Shown in pieces: positions 33,228 through 44,609 of a stretch of DNA of 64,000 nt. Made by a program: the position numbers and the translations under genes. The stretch is from contig NC_056423.1 in assembly GCF_905147365.1 (NCBI RefSeq), positions 662,501-726,500 of the forward strand, given 5' to 3'. Within the stretch, counting starts at the first letter, position 1, and each line of letters opens with the position of its first letter. The notes below the pieces were generated by a model that did not search any database, was not told where the DNA came from, and saw nothing but the letters and a program-made list of their open reading frames with translations. The stretch is from Aricia agestis (lineage: Eukaryota > Arthropoda > Insecta > Lepidoptera > Lycaenidae).

Positions 33228-33597
33228 AAATAATCGGCCAAATGCCAGTCGGACTTGTATGGGCCCCCCTTAAATATTTACTTTATTTTTAATAATTAAA
33301 GTACTTAAAATATAATTAGGGATTTTGTTAAAATTTCAAGTGCCTAGCTGTTACCTTTATTGATTACGAGCAAAAAAGGCCAAAAAAATCACGTTTCTTG
33401 TATGGAAGCCCCCCTTAAATATTAACTTTATTTTATTTTTCGTATTTGTTGTTATAGCGGCAACAGAAATACACAATTTGTCAAAATTTCAGAAGTCTAT
33501 CTATAGCGGTTCTTGAGATACAGCCTGGAGACAGACAACGAAGTCTTAGTAATAGGGTCCCGTTTTTAGTTTTTACCCTTTGGGTACGGAACCCTAA
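33228..33597 (+). repeat. Interspersed repeat ending ACGGAACCCTAA
   Basis: Landmarks are GCCAGTCGGACTTGTATGGG, GTTGTTATAGCGGCAACAG, CGGTTCTTGAGATACAGCCT, GAAGTCTTAGTAATAGGGTC and TTTGGGTACGGAACCC. The distal part recurs at 39151-39378. It is a common lepidopteran repeat whose class I cannot assign. Confidence 0.6.
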
Positions 33598-33599
33598 GA

Positions 33600-34570
33600 A
33601 GAACATTAATTTAAGAAAATACAAAATGTAAATTATTAATTAATTTGTTATATTTAAGTACATTCTTAATTTCTTCAGAGTTTTATTGAGGCCTTTACGG
33701 CCGTCCAAAAATTGCCATAGCGGACGGTATTTCACGTCCACACGGCGGGGTATTGGTAAAGTTTTCAACTAGCAATAATCGCACCTCGGATTAACCTCAT
33801 TGGTTACGATATTGCCTCTGCGCAAAGTTAACTTGGTCCGGTGTATGGAGCTCTAGTCATGATTCACTAACGTGCAAGCGATAGCGCGATGTAGTCGACT
33901 GACAGCGACATCTGTTGGCGGCGCGTGGAACTAATTTTGGCGCCCACTCTACATTGTAGAGCGCCAAAATAATATTATGACACATCATTACATAGGTCTA
34001 TGATACTGTGAACTAATAATAGTGTATTAAAATATGTGGAGCACAAATGTATATTAGAATATTATTATTGTTGTAGACTTGTTGTAGAGCTAAATATATA
34101 AATTGCGGTTTTAGATAGGTAAAGACAATTCATTATTTATTTTCTTAATCGTTCGTCTTATAAAAATAAACAACTAAAAATAATTGAACAAAGTATTAAA
34201 TTAGGATGTGAAAAAAGTGATGCAGACAGAAATTCCAGCTTCATTTAAAAACTTATAAAAATTAACAGCAAAAGCCAGATTCTGAATGACCTAATTTAGA
34301 ATATCAAGGTCTTTAGGGTGAGAACCCTTCTATATTCAAGGTTACAATATTAAGATGGCAAATTAAAATGTAGAGTTCCACAACGTAAATAAAATAAAAT
34401 CTTTTTATTATCATTTAAAACATACCGAATTAAGAATTTAAATAAGCTAATAGAATAATATTATGTGCCTAGTGAGTGACAGAAACGTAAGAAGCGCAAA
34501 CCAAGAGAAACGTAGGAAACAATTTTGTCGAGTTACTAAATATAACACTATTTTACCTCTTTTTTTATAT
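33600..34570. other. No recognised gene; one hairpin
   Basis: ATTTTGGCGCCCACTCTACA and TGTAGAGCGCCAAAAT (33934-33970) form a short hairpin with a 4-nt bulge. The rest is AT-rich and unassigned. Confidence 0.4.
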
Positions 34571-34918
34571 CAGGGGTCACCAATTGATTTCGCTCGCCGT
34601 TTTAAGACATGAAATGACCTTCGCGGTCCACACATTATAAGAAAAAATTAAACAAAGGTAATAACGGAAATTGCAAAGGTATTTTTAGATATCAATGAGA
34701 AAAGTCAATTTTTTGTAGCTAATTAATAATTATCTCTCTGAAGTTTGGAGTGAACTATTGGTGCCAACTAAAGACATTAAATCCTTCAATCAAACATTAA
34801 ATCTTGGAGATGTTGACGTCCTAAGATGAACGAAGATCATCTTCGAACATGCTTGGTCCCCACACAATGGGTTTGGCGGTTCGGATGCGGACCGCTGTCC
34901 GCCATATGGTGACCCCTG
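34571..34918 (+). mobile_element. hAT-like element, family CAGGGGTCACCAA, copy 2
   Basis: This is the best-preserved copy: both ends are intact (CAGGGGTCACCAA and TGGTGACCCCTG). The 8-bp flanks do not match. No ORF. Confidence 0.7.
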
Positions 34919-34946
34919 CTAAATACATATATAACATATATCATGT

Positions 34947-35586
34947 ATGCTTAATATTGTAGTTCATTATGTAACAATAGTAAATACAAACATTTTAACA
35001 GGTTGCTGTTTAAACCCTTCGGACAATATGTTTAGGGAGAGAATTCTCAACGCGCCAAAACTCTTAAGGAAAACTGCGTTGAAATTGTCACGCGAAAAGA
35101 AAACTGAAAGGATTCCAATTGATTGGTCACAGTCCGCGTTTCCATTAGCGGCGACGTCACGGCGGTGTCACGTAGTGCGTTCCCAGGTCGGGGGTCGTGA
35201 CAATTACGCGTATCCGAGGTCGCGCGTTTCCATTCTTAGATGTCATCCGTCATGGGGTGTCAGTGTAACTGAGGGTAAAATTTGTAGTCTCAACTCGTTG
35301 GTGTAGTCAACATCACAGTCAATCTTTTGGTATTAACTTAACTTATTACAGTAACTATTTTTTGAGTTAAGAATTTCCGTTGCTTAATGTACTTAACAAC
35401 AACAAAAGTGATATATAAATGTAACTTTATGAGTCGTCTCGTGGTTTGGATCATATGGATAATATTTTTTGCAAATAACAATATTTTCTTGTCATGTTAA
35501 TATTTCTCCCCCTGCCTAATACCTATAATATCTTTACCAACAAATCGGGCAACGCGTAAACAATCAACTATTAAACGACAAACTAA
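34947..35586. other. Unassigned DNA with a 119-codon chance frame
   Basis: A plus-strand frame (34947-35306) is open, but its product has no motif I know. Part of it (GTCACGTAGTGCG) resembles repeat sequence at 16200-16230, so I do not call a gene. Confidence 0.35.
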
Positions 35587-36109
35587 GTGTCTAAACACAC
35601 CATACCGAAGTTCCGCGGCGGAAGTTCGGCATGATTACGTCAGCCATGTCAAACGCATACAAAACGCGACGGAATTTCGTCATGGTGTGTCTTCAGTAAG
35701 AAGGTAATTTAAAATACATTCAAGGCGGAATAATGCCGAACTTCCGCCGCGGAACTTCGGCATGGTATGTTTTACACGTGGGAGAGCCATGCTTCGGCAC
35801 GAATGGGTCGGCTCGACCGAAGAAATACCAAGTTCTCTCAGAAAACCGACGTGAAACAGCACTTGCACTGTGTTTCGCCGAGTGAGTGAGTTTACCGGAG
35901 GCCCAATCCCCTACCCTATTCCCTTACCTACCTTCCCCTATTCCCTTCCCTTCCCTACCCTCCCCTATTACCCTCTTCTCTCTTAAAAGGGCGGCAACGC
36001 ACCTGCAACTCTTCTAATGCTGCGAGTGTCCATGGGCTCTAGCGGGTAGTTGCTTTCCTTTAGGTGACCCGTTTGCTCGTTTGCCCCCTTATTTCATAAA
36101 AAAAGACAC
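35587..36109. mobile_element. MITE (GTGTCTAAACA family) split by a SINE
   Basis: The left end GTGTCTAAACACACCATACC and arm GAAGTTCCGCGGCGGAAGTT are matched inversely up to 35774. SINE copy 5 (35776-36104) interrupts the right terminus, and the missing last bases GACAC appear directly after the SINE A-tail. The complete sister copy is 53964-54145. Confidence 0.75.
35776..36104 (+). mobile_element. SINE copy 5
   Basis: Full head and tail, with extra substitutions (GGGCTCTAGCGGGTAGTTGC in the tail). It is inserted inside a MITE end. Confidence 0.85.
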
Positions 36110-36463
36110 TTAACGTCAACACATGCAAAAACCGTATTACAATATAACCGTACACCCCACCATCACTACCATTAGTACCATCACTACCATCAATGAAAGA
36201 TATCGGGTCAGATCGTGACCCGGCCTGACCGGCGGTCACGATGTCATCATCCACAAAAAACACCAGGACCACAAAACATGAAGACCACAAAACATCCGAA
36301 GACCACGAACGACCATTGTCGGCTAACCCGTGGCAGCACGACGGGGATTAAAAAATGATGATAACAAAAGATAGCCAGTAGCCACGATACGCTTGTTAAG
36401 AAAAAAGAAATTATACAATCATAGTGGGACAGTGGAAATACGGAATATCGAGGAGCAGGAAAA

Positions 36464-36570
36464 TCCATACTGATATTATAAATGCGTGTGTCTGTCTGTC
36501 TGTTACCCCTACACGCGTAAACCACTGAGCCTAGTTTTGCTGAAATTTGGTATGGAGATACTTTAAGTCC
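36464..36570 (+). mobile_element. Helitron 5' fragment
   Basis: TCCATACTGATATTATAAAT and (CTGT)n through GGTATGGAGATACTTTAAGT match 2661-2869. It is cut off before the terminal hairpin. Confidence 0.6.
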
Positions 36571-36593
36571 AATTATAATTGAGCTGAGGCAGT

Positions 36594-36760
36594 AGCCAAA
36601 GTCCCTTTCATTAAAAACTATGACGAAATTCGTTATCAAAATGTATGGGATTTGACATTAGTCTTCGCAAGCGAAATGTCATTTAGCGATGACTTATGTC
36701 AAACCACATACATTTTGATAACGAATTTCGTCATCGTTTTTAACGAAAGATACTTTGTCT
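36594..36760. mobile_element. MITE with about 65-bp arms
   Basis: Arms contain TTCATTAAAAACTATGACG, AAATTCGTTATCAAAATGTA and its inverse TACATTTTGATAACGAATTT. The ends are AGCCAAAGT and ACTTTGTCT. Confidence 0.7.
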
Positions 36761-36972
36761 AACGGGGCTGGGGTCACCAAGTGGCACACCGCAGTCCGCA
36801 TCCGGGCCGCCGACCCATTGTGTGCGGACCAAACATTTTCGAAGATGAACTTCTACAAAAATAAATGACGGTCTCAAATTACTGATGAACACCTCCAGCA
36901 TTAATTGTCAATTATAGTTTGCACCAATTTCACTCTCAACCAACAGTCACTTTTCTCAATGATATGTAAATG

Positions 36973-37296
36973 ACGTGGGAGAGCCATGCTTCGGCACGAA
37001 TGGGTCGGCTCGACCGGAGAAATACCACGTCCTCACAGAAAACCGGCGTGAAACAGCGCTTGCGCTGTGTTTCGCCGAGTGAGTGAGTTTACCGGAGGCC
37101 CAATCCCCTACCCTATACCCTTCCCTACCCTCCCTTATTCCGTTCTCTTTCCATCCCTACTCCCCTATTACCCTATTCCCTCTTAAAAGGCCGGCAACGC
37201 ACCTGCAGCTCTCCTGATGCTGCGAGTGTCCATGGGCGACGGAAGTTGTTTTCCATCAGGTGACCCGTTTGCTCGTTTGCCCCCTTATTTCATAAA
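36973..37296 (+). mobile_element. SINE copy 6
   Basis: Full-length copy inserted in the hAT-like element around it. The A-tail is interrupted (CATAAATAAAATTAAAAAA). Confidence 0.85.
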
Positions 37297-37338
37297 TAAA
37301 ATTAAAAAATTTTACCTTTGTTATTTTTTTATTTAGCC

Positions 37339-37564
37339 CTACGAATAATAAAAAGTAAAAACTAAGGAATCGTAACTCCCATACTATTACCGTTTTAAAT
37401 TTGGTTCCTTTCGAACTGTCATGTAACGTCAGCCTAGTACCGCTCAAGGTCACCTAAATATTGCAAATGTATTGAAATGTGTACCTAAGGTACACTTTTT
37501 TGACAAGTATTGTGGAGCATGTTTTTTGACGGAGTTACTTTTCCTTAGTTTTTATTAGTCGTAG
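37339..37564. mobile_element. hAT MITE, copy 2, perfect 8-bp TSD
   Basis: The ends CTACGAATAATAAAAA and inverse TTTTTATTAGTCGTAG lie between ATTTAGCC (37331-37338) and ATTTAGCC (37565-37572). It matches 4569-4817 along its length. Confidence 0.85.
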
Positions 37565-37851
37565 ATTTAGCCTTTATTTAATAATTTTTTTTAATGTGTG
37601 GACCGCGAATGTCATTTCATTTCTTAAAATTGACCCCGAGCGAAACTAATTGGTGTGAGGGGTCACCAATTAGTTAATTTAAGAAATGAAATGACAGTAT
37701 TAGCACAGTGTAATATATCTATTTATTTATTGCACTGTGGTTTTAGTATGTATTAATATGAGTCACCTCTTTCCTCGTATTTTAAAGGAGAACCGAGAGA
37801 CACAAGCAGGCCATATAGCATTATATTTGACACAAGAAGTGTGCAAACACA

Positions 37852-38053
37852 GCGGGGCTAAAATGGTCACATTTAGCAATTCCTCTCTATCAATTCCGCA
37901 AATGAATTGTCAAAACTGTCAAACTGACAAATGTCAAATCAGTACAAAAATACAGAAATGAATTGCAAGCAGAGTTGCATTTTGCGATTTTAGAAAAATG
38001 AATCATATTATGATTCATATCATGATTCCACAAAGCGACCATTTTAGCCCCGC
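37852..38053. mobile_element. MITE with GCGGGGCTAAAATGGTC ends
   Basis: Inverted termini GCGGGGCTAAAATGGTCAC and GCGACCATTTTAGCCCCGC. The interior repeats CTGTCAAACTGACAAATGTC and has a small TCATATTATGATTCATATCA palindrome. Confidence 0.7.
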
Positions 38054-38359
38054 AGAACATGTCACAGTTTGCGATAAGTGTGATAGCGATCAGCCGAGGT
38101 CACAGGCCGCCATGTTGTGTAAGCAATAATTACCATTTGTTTCATACCAATCGATATTGCGTAATTTTAATCTTGGAGATAAAAATTGCTAATCATAATA
38201 ATAATGTAGTTATCCTTTGACAGAAAAGGAGTGGATCAAAACTGTAAGTATATGTTAGATGCTGTTCAGAGCTGATAGAGCCAGAAGAAATGAGCCTTGG
38301 GCCCCTAGCCAACACGTTTTCTAAAGAAAACGTGCTCCCTCTCTTCTCTTATAGAATCC

Positions 38360-38722
38360 CTTCTTTATAGAATCGGCGATCAAATGTATTGACATAAGCG
38401 TTCGATAATTAATAATACTAAGTACTCACATCCGGTTTTGCTCGATCGAGCAATAACCCGCGGCTCGGGATTTCGTCCACATATTCAACATTGCTTGATA
38501 ATTTTATTCTAAATCCATATATTTAATTTCATTAAGCCGGAGCTGTGAGTTTTGCGGTCCACACAGTAATTATTACTCGTTTTGGAGTAAAACTATCGAG
38601 CAAAACCGCATGAGAGTACTTAGCATAAGATTAGACAGCTCTATCTATGGTGATAATATTATGAAGTCGGTGTTCACCTCATGTCATTCCATACATTTTG
38701 ATCGGCGTTTCTTTAAGAAGCG
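38360..38722. mobile_element. MITE (CTTCTTTATAGAATCG family) with nested MITE
   Basis: The outer arms CTTCTTTATAGAATCGGCGA and inverse GATCGGCGTTTCTTTAAGAAG match the uninterrupted copy at 59356-59482. The middle is displaced by 38416-38625. Confidence 0.65.
38416..38625. mobile_element. Nested Harbinger-like MITE with TAA TSD
   Basis: The ends TACTAAGTACTCACATCCGG and inverse CATGAGAGTACTTAGCA are bounded by TAA (38413-38415, 38626-38628). Same family as 7334-7501. Confidence 0.75.
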
Positions 38723-39150
38723 ATAGAGAAAATGTATTGGCTAAGTTTCCTAGACTATGTCCTATCCTAACCTCTTCTTTAACACTACATTCATGCCCAA
38801 AAAATTTTCTATTCTAGACACTAATATCTATTATGTATTTTAACAGATATATTAAATTACAATTTGCTAGACAAAATAAATTACCAACAGCTTAATAGAG
38901 TTGGGCAAGCTTAATTAAAGTACAGCGTTTTCATTGAATACGCCAGCGCGGGCTGACAGATATGATAACAATTATTAATATTGAGAATTGTTTTGTCAAT
39001 CTGTCACAGGCTTAAGCGGGTAGCGATAGGGAACCCATTAGCTTCGTGGATTATAAATCTAATTTTGGTTAGTTTGATAACACTGATAATTCTTCCAATA
39101 TAATCAAGTCCGCATTCTATGAAACAACAAACTCCCATACACCAACATAA

Positions 39151-39378
39151 CGAGCAAGAAAGGCCAAAAAAATCACGTTTGCTGTATGGGGTTATTTTAT
39201 TTTGTTAAATATTAATTTTATTTTGTTTTTAGTATTTGTTGTTATAGCGGCAACAGATATACATAATCTGTGAAAATTAGAGCGGTTCTTGAGATACAGC
39301 CTGGTGACAGACAGACGGACAGACAATGAAGTCTTAGTAATAGGGTCTTGTTTTTACCCTTTGGGTACGGAACCCTAA
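39151..39378 (+). repeat. Partial copy of the ACGGAACCCTAA repeat
   Basis: It is colinear with the distal two thirds of 33228-33597, ending GGTACGGAACCCTAAAA. Confidence 0.6.
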
Positions 39379-39679
39379 AAATAGTAACTCTTTGAGCGCT
39401 GCTACTCACAGTGAACTGTCTACAAGAAACACATACACACCCTAAAGTATTATATCTTACTTTTGTTACACCTTGTATACTCAGCGAAACTGAAAAGAAC
39501 ATTTTTCAAACCCGTCCAACAGCAAGCTCATTATTATCATCATGTTTTCTAGCGAAAACATGATGATAATGATGATCGAATCACTCGATCATGTTAGCTT
39601 ACACAAAACTACATCAAAATCGGCCTACACGTTTGGATGAAACAATTCTACGGACCAGCACATAGACATGTCAAACTTA

Positions 39680-39832
39680 GGGTCGATTCAGACCGCAACC
39701 TGACGCGTAGATGCATTTCTAAATTTGTATGGATATGACAGATTCGCAAGACGTCTGACGCAATTAAAATCTGTCAAATCCATACAAATTTAGAAATGCA
39801 TATACGCGTCGCGTTGCGGTCTGAATCAACCC
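39680..39832. mobile_element. Palindromic Harbinger-like MITE with TTA TSD
   Basis: The ends GGGTCGATTCAGACCGCAAC and inverse GTTGCGGTCTGAATCAACCC are flanked by TTA (39677-39679, 39833-39835). It is the reference copy for the fragments at 6-133 and 197-285. Confidence 0.85.
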
Positions 39833-39839
39833 TTATTCC

Positions 39840-40505
39840 CCCCTACAGAACCCCCCTTTTAAGCTATTGCATACTTTTTATTGCGGGCATTGAGCCGAAT
39901 CAAGAAATTCCGTATCGAAAAGAACCTAACACACCTCACTCCGACCGGTACAGCGTTGCCCACACTTCGGCACGATGTTCGTGTGCGTACGATTAGGCGT
40001 ATGCGAATTTTAATTGCATTAGTTGATAAAAATGCTTTACCGTGGCAGTCGCCGAATGCCACACGTATTTTTTTTGTCAAAAAACACACTATTTGTTTTG
40101 CTAACAACATCAACTTACATAACATTTGTAACGCAAAAAACTATTACCAAAGATTTCATATCGGTTAGTAAGGCGATGTCATGTGTCCAGTCGGCTGTTG
40201 GACCATAGACAATGGTTAGTGGAGCGGGGTCGCCGGGTCACGACGGGGTCAGCACTCAGCTACCAGTCCGCGATGTGGGCCACGATATGACGTGTCTGCT
40301 GGAGTCTACGCCAGAACGCTGCAGGCTTAGCGTAACAACATTACAAACGGAAAAGAATGGGTATAGTCTATAGAGTGCGCGCGCGATACCTTTGCGCGCG
40401 GCTGAACGATAACTTTTCGTCGGGCCGCCATATTTACTTATTAATCAATACGCCTATTCCTATACATACTTTAAATGAGTAAATAAAGATATTAAAGTAA
40501 AACTT
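39840..40505. other. Unassigned DNA
   Basis: Overlapping chance frames occur on both strands at 39860-40170. The stretch 40170-40330 is GC-rich (GTGGAGCGGGGTCGCCGGG) and may be an old LINE fragment. Nothing is firm enough to name. Confidence 0.35.
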
Positions 40506-40772
40506 TATACAGTGTGTAACAAAAATAAGTGATAATACTTTAGGGTGTGTACGTGTTCCTTGTAGAGAGCTCACTGTAAAAGTAGCAGCTCTGAAAGACG
40601 GAAAATTTTTTTCGCTTTTGTATGGGCAAGGGCCCGAGCGTCACGAGTTTCCCCATACAAAAGTGAAAAAAAATTTTGGTCTTTCAGCGCTGCTACTTTC
40701 ACAGTGAACTCTCTATAAGGAACACGTACACACCGTAAAGTATTATCACTTATTTTTGTTACACCCTGTATA
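40506..40772. mobile_element. Complete foldback element
   Basis: TATACAGTGTGTAACAAAAA through GTGATAATACTTTAGGGTGT and TCACTGTAAAAGTAGCAGC is inverted to GTTACACCCTGTATA, with arms of about 115 bp. Single-arm fragments occur at about 25672, 30377, 39373, 41786, 45785 and 63152. Confidence 0.75.
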
Positions 40773-40779
40773 GTATTAT

Positions 40780-41119
40780 ACGTGGGAGAGCCATGCTTCG
40801 GCACGAGTGGGCCGGCTCGACCGGAGAAATACCATGTTCTCACAGAAAACCGGCGTGAAACAGCGCTTGCGCTGTGTTCCGCCGGGTGAGTGAGTTTACC
40901 GGAGGCCCAATCCATTATCCCTCCCTATTCCCTTCCCTACCCTCCCCTATTCTCTTCCCTTCCCATCCCTACCCACACCTATTACCCTATTCCCTCTTAA
41001 AAGGCCGGCAACGCACCCGCAGCTCTTCTGATGCTGCGGGTGTCCATGGGCAAAGGAAGTTGCTTTCCATCAGGTGACCAGTTTGCTCGTTTGCCCCCTT
41101 ATTTCATTAAAAAAAAAAC
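40780..41119 (+). mobile_element. SINE copy 7
   Basis: Full length, starting 7 bp after the foldback element; complete tail and A-run. Confidence 0.85.
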
Positions 41120-41223
41120 TACCAATAAACTATCATTGGGATTACCCATTTTTTTAATGAATCCCTACGGTGTCACGCGCAGAGTTATCGTGCGCGAACT
41201 CTACCAGATTTTAGCGACAAACA

Positions 41224-41488
41224 TTTTTTTTTTATGAAATAAGGGGGCAAACGAGCAAACGGGTCACCTGATGGAAAGCAACTTCCGTCGCCCATGGACA
41301 CTCGCAGCATCAGAAGAGCTGCATGTGCGTTGCCGGCCTTTTAAGAGGGAATAGGGTAATAGGGGAGGGTAGGGAAGGGAAGGGAATAGGGGAGGGTAGG
41401 AAAGGGAATAGGGTAGGGGATTGGGCCTCCGGTAAACTCACTCACTCGGCGAAACACAGCGCAAGCGCTGTTTCACGCCGGTTTTCAA
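41224..41488 (-). mobile_element. SINE copy 8, head truncated
   Basis: The inverted tail and middle are present. Similarity stops after TTTCACGCCGGTTTTC. Confidence 0.8.
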
Positions 41489-41859
41489 AATGGCGGATTA
41501 ACCTTTTTTTTTCTTGGCAACTTGACACAATTTTGCGTATGTTGTGCCACAGACGAGTAAAAGGTAAGGAACTAGCGCAAGGAATAACAGGAACGGAATT
41601 TGGAAAAGTTAATTAAGTATTATAGTTTAAAATTCAACATAAATTAAAAAAACAAAAGAGTAATAATATAGGATTAACCTTGTCAATCTGTCACATTGTC
41701 TATTCTTCCGTAGAAAGAAACCGTTTTTATGGTGACCATGCTTGGCCTGCAGATGTTAGAGTATTATATGTATAGAGGTTTTGGTGTAACAAAAAGTGAT
41801 ACTTTAGGAAGTGTTATATTATGTGCTTTGCACAGAGTTGACAGGCAAAGCAGCACCAG

Positions 41860-42185
41860 TTTTTTTTAATGAAATAAGGCGGCAAACGAGCAATTGGGTC
41901 ACCTGATGGAAAGTAACTTCCGTCGCCCATGGACACTGTCAGTATCAGAAGAGCTGCAGGTGCGTTGCCGGCCCTTTAAGACGGAATAGGTAATAGGGGA
42001 GGGTAGAGAAGGGAATAGGAGAGGGTAGGGAAGGGAAAAGGGTAGGGGATTGGGCCTCCGGTAAACTCACTCACTCGGCGAAACACAGCGCAAGCGCTGC
42101 TTCACGCCGGTTTTCTGTGAGCCCGTGGTATTTCTCCGGTCGAGCCATTTTTGGCCCAATTGTGCCGAATCATGGCTCTCCCACG
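41860..42185 (-). mobile_element. SINE copy 9
   Basis: Full-length inverted copy with a diverged head (CGAGCCATTTTTGGCCCAAT). Confidence 0.85.
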
Positions 42186-42189
42186 TTAG

Positions 42190-44323
42190 TATAGGCAGTA
42201 AACAAAAAGTTTTGTTCGACGTTTTGATATGACGTGTGCAACATGTCGGATTATTTACTGTATATGCTAGTAGCGCCCTCTGCTCCTTGAGTATTATTCC
42301 CTATTATGTAAACATAGCACCTTTCTGTATTGAGACGTTGTAACAACAATAGAGTTGAGACAGTAATGATGTTGATATCAAATCGCGTAGGCCCAATAGA
42401 GCTGTTTGAAGTACTCGGTAAAACGGGATGTAAATTTACAAATAAAATAGACATGGCAGCATATTATATTCTTATGAGCGCGCTCTTATCTTAAAAAGTT
42501 GTTTTGAAAGCGTTCAAGTATTCAATTTCAAGGCGAGGTGAATAATCTTTAAAATCTATTTGGAATTATTGTAAAAATCTAATATTTTTCACAACAAAAA
42601 TTAAAGTAAAATAGGTATATTATTATTCCTTTTTTTTCATTTTAAAGTTATTAAATAATGTACGTCATAAAATAATATAATAAAAAATACAATAACCTCC
42701 TCCTTGATTTGGAAATCGGTTAAAAAGTAAAACTGTTTTACGTTAGCAAAACAACACACTTCATTTTTGTAGGTCTTTTGGTTACTAGTTTTGGGAGAGA
42801 ATATAGAAAGTGTTACATTTCACTTTAATTTTACGCTTTTAGACTCTCGTTTAGTAACACTCTAGGGGGCATACCACCCCCTGAATCTCGGTAATTTCAA
42901 TGTGATTTCTCTTTCGATGTAGGTATTAGCACTTCTTACCACAGATTTGTAAAAAGTTTATACGTAAATTTTGGTATTCGTGAGTCATGAAAATCATCAC
43001 AGGTGAAAAAAAAAAGGGGAGCATTTGCCATTCCATTTTCTCAGTCTGTAGCCATTGTGATCGGCCAGTTGCCACGCGATCACGGTCAAACGAGTATGTC
43101 ACTTTAATCAAAAGCCGCAGCTCGCTGTTTCCTTTGAAGCCACGACTTCTGAGGAAACAGCGACACACATGAATTTGTAGTAAGGAAATGATGAAATTTT
43201 TTTATACTTACACATTCTCGCCACATCTAGCCATTTCGTCAGTCTGTGGCCGTCGTGATCGGGGGCTAGCCCACGTGGCGCGACCACGATCGATCACACG
43301 GATGTGGCGTTTGATCTAATTTATATTAATTAGCGCTCAAGGTGACAGCTGGTTCCGTAAACTTTTTGTTTCATAACCGATATTGTTCTTGCTGTGGACA
43401 TTTTTTACTGCAATTGCCTAATGAGTGTCAATTAGGAATTGCAGTCCGGAAAACCGGGTCCGGTAATCCGGTGGATCCGGCATCATTTTACGAGTACCGG
43501 ATCCGGTCCCAATACTGTCAATACTATCAGAGAAGTTGCTTCATAGGCAGATGGTAGACACGTAATTTTTTCGCGTTATGTCAATCCCAGCCGAAAAATT
43601 ACGACTAAAATTATTGTATTGACCTATCACCTAACCCTACCAATTAATATAGGTATGTCATTTGCCTAACTAAGGCAGACGCGGTCCGAAAGGGGGGGGG
43701 GGGGGTCCACAGGGGACATAACCCCCCACCCCCCATCTAAGGTCAAGTTGCGTAATCTCAAAATCTTCTTGCCAAATAATAAAAGGAAATTTTTACCAAT
43801 AAATTTTTAGTATAATGAGTGACCCCCTCCAAAATTTCAGGCTGCGACCGTGCCTGAACTAAGAACATATTATAGTATCAGTAAAAATTTACGAATCCCA
43901 CACTTGAAAATTGTGTAGAAAATTGTTACAAGGGCGAAACAGTCAACCTATGTTAAAAGTAAGTCCTGTTGTACATGACCATTCCTGTTGGCTAACATGA
44001 GCAGTATCCCGTGCAACTTTCGCTCTGTCAGACCGATCTGATACAAGCTGACACGAGGAAAGACGATTGAGACATAACAAAGACGATTAAATAGCAACCA
44101 ATCAACGATTGTTGAACGTGCGTTTGTACCATCGAACAAATTGATTCATATGCAGATGGTGGACATACTTTACTTGATCGGGTTATGCTAAATCAATATT
44201 AATAATAGAACCTAGCACACGGCGATTTTTTGTAGCAAAACGCGCGATTGGATCGCTACTAAAAACGCGCGATTGGATCGCCTACGTAGCCTGATTTAAA
44301 TAGATAAATAAATCTAACGCTTT
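42190..44323. other. AT-rich DNA, repeat fragments only
   Basis: It holds an end fragment of the GGAAGTCGGTTAAAAA repeat (about 42690-42726), diverged left ends of the 6543 family (43545, 44146), a poly-G/poly-C patch (43691-43735) and a 19-bp direct repeat AAACGCGCGATTGGATCGC (about 44238 and 44263). No gene. Confidence 0.45.
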
Positions 44324-44608
44324 CTTTTTTTTAAATAAGGGGGCAAACGAGCAAACGGGTCACCTGATGGAAAGCAACTTCCGTCGCCCATGGACACTCG
44401 CATCAGAAGAGCTGCAGGTGCGTTGCCGGCCTTTTAAGAGGGAATAGGGTAATAGGGGAGGGTAGGGATGGGAAGAGAAGGGAAGGGAATAGGGGAGGGT
44501 AGGGAAGGGAATAGGGTAGGGGATTGGGCCTCCGGTAAACTCACTCACAAACGTGGTATTTCTCCGGTCGAGCCGGCCCATTCGTGCCGAAGCATGGCTC
44601 TCCCACGT
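44324..44608 (-). mobile_element. SINE copy 10, internal deletion
   Basis: Inverted copy that jumps from ACTCACTCAC directly to AACGTGGTATTTCTCC, deleting about 60 bp of the head. Confidence 0.85.
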
Positions 44609-44609
44609 A

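Larger units (their letters stand above)
36767..37655 (-). mobile_element. hAT-like element, family CAGGGGTCACCAA, copy 3, twice interrupted
   Basis: Inverted relative to copies 1 and 2. Segments 36767-36972, 37297-37338 and 37565-37655 are colinear with copy 2. SINE copy 6 and a hAT MITE fill the gaps. An inverted fragment of its own end follows (37656-37695), giving a local hairpin. Confidence 0.65.

Noticed and set aside
34947..35306. 119-codon plus-strand ORF
   Set aside because: No recognisable motif, no splice or poly(A) context, and part resembles repeat sequence at about 16200. Not enough to call a gene.
36247..36639. 130-codon minus-strand ORF
   Set aside because: It crosses a Helitron fragment and the arm of a MITE; the reading frame is a mosaic of repeats.
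39859..40208. Overlapping plus and minus frames of 60-95 codons
   Set aside because: Both strands are open over the same DNA, and neither product has a familiar motif or splice context.
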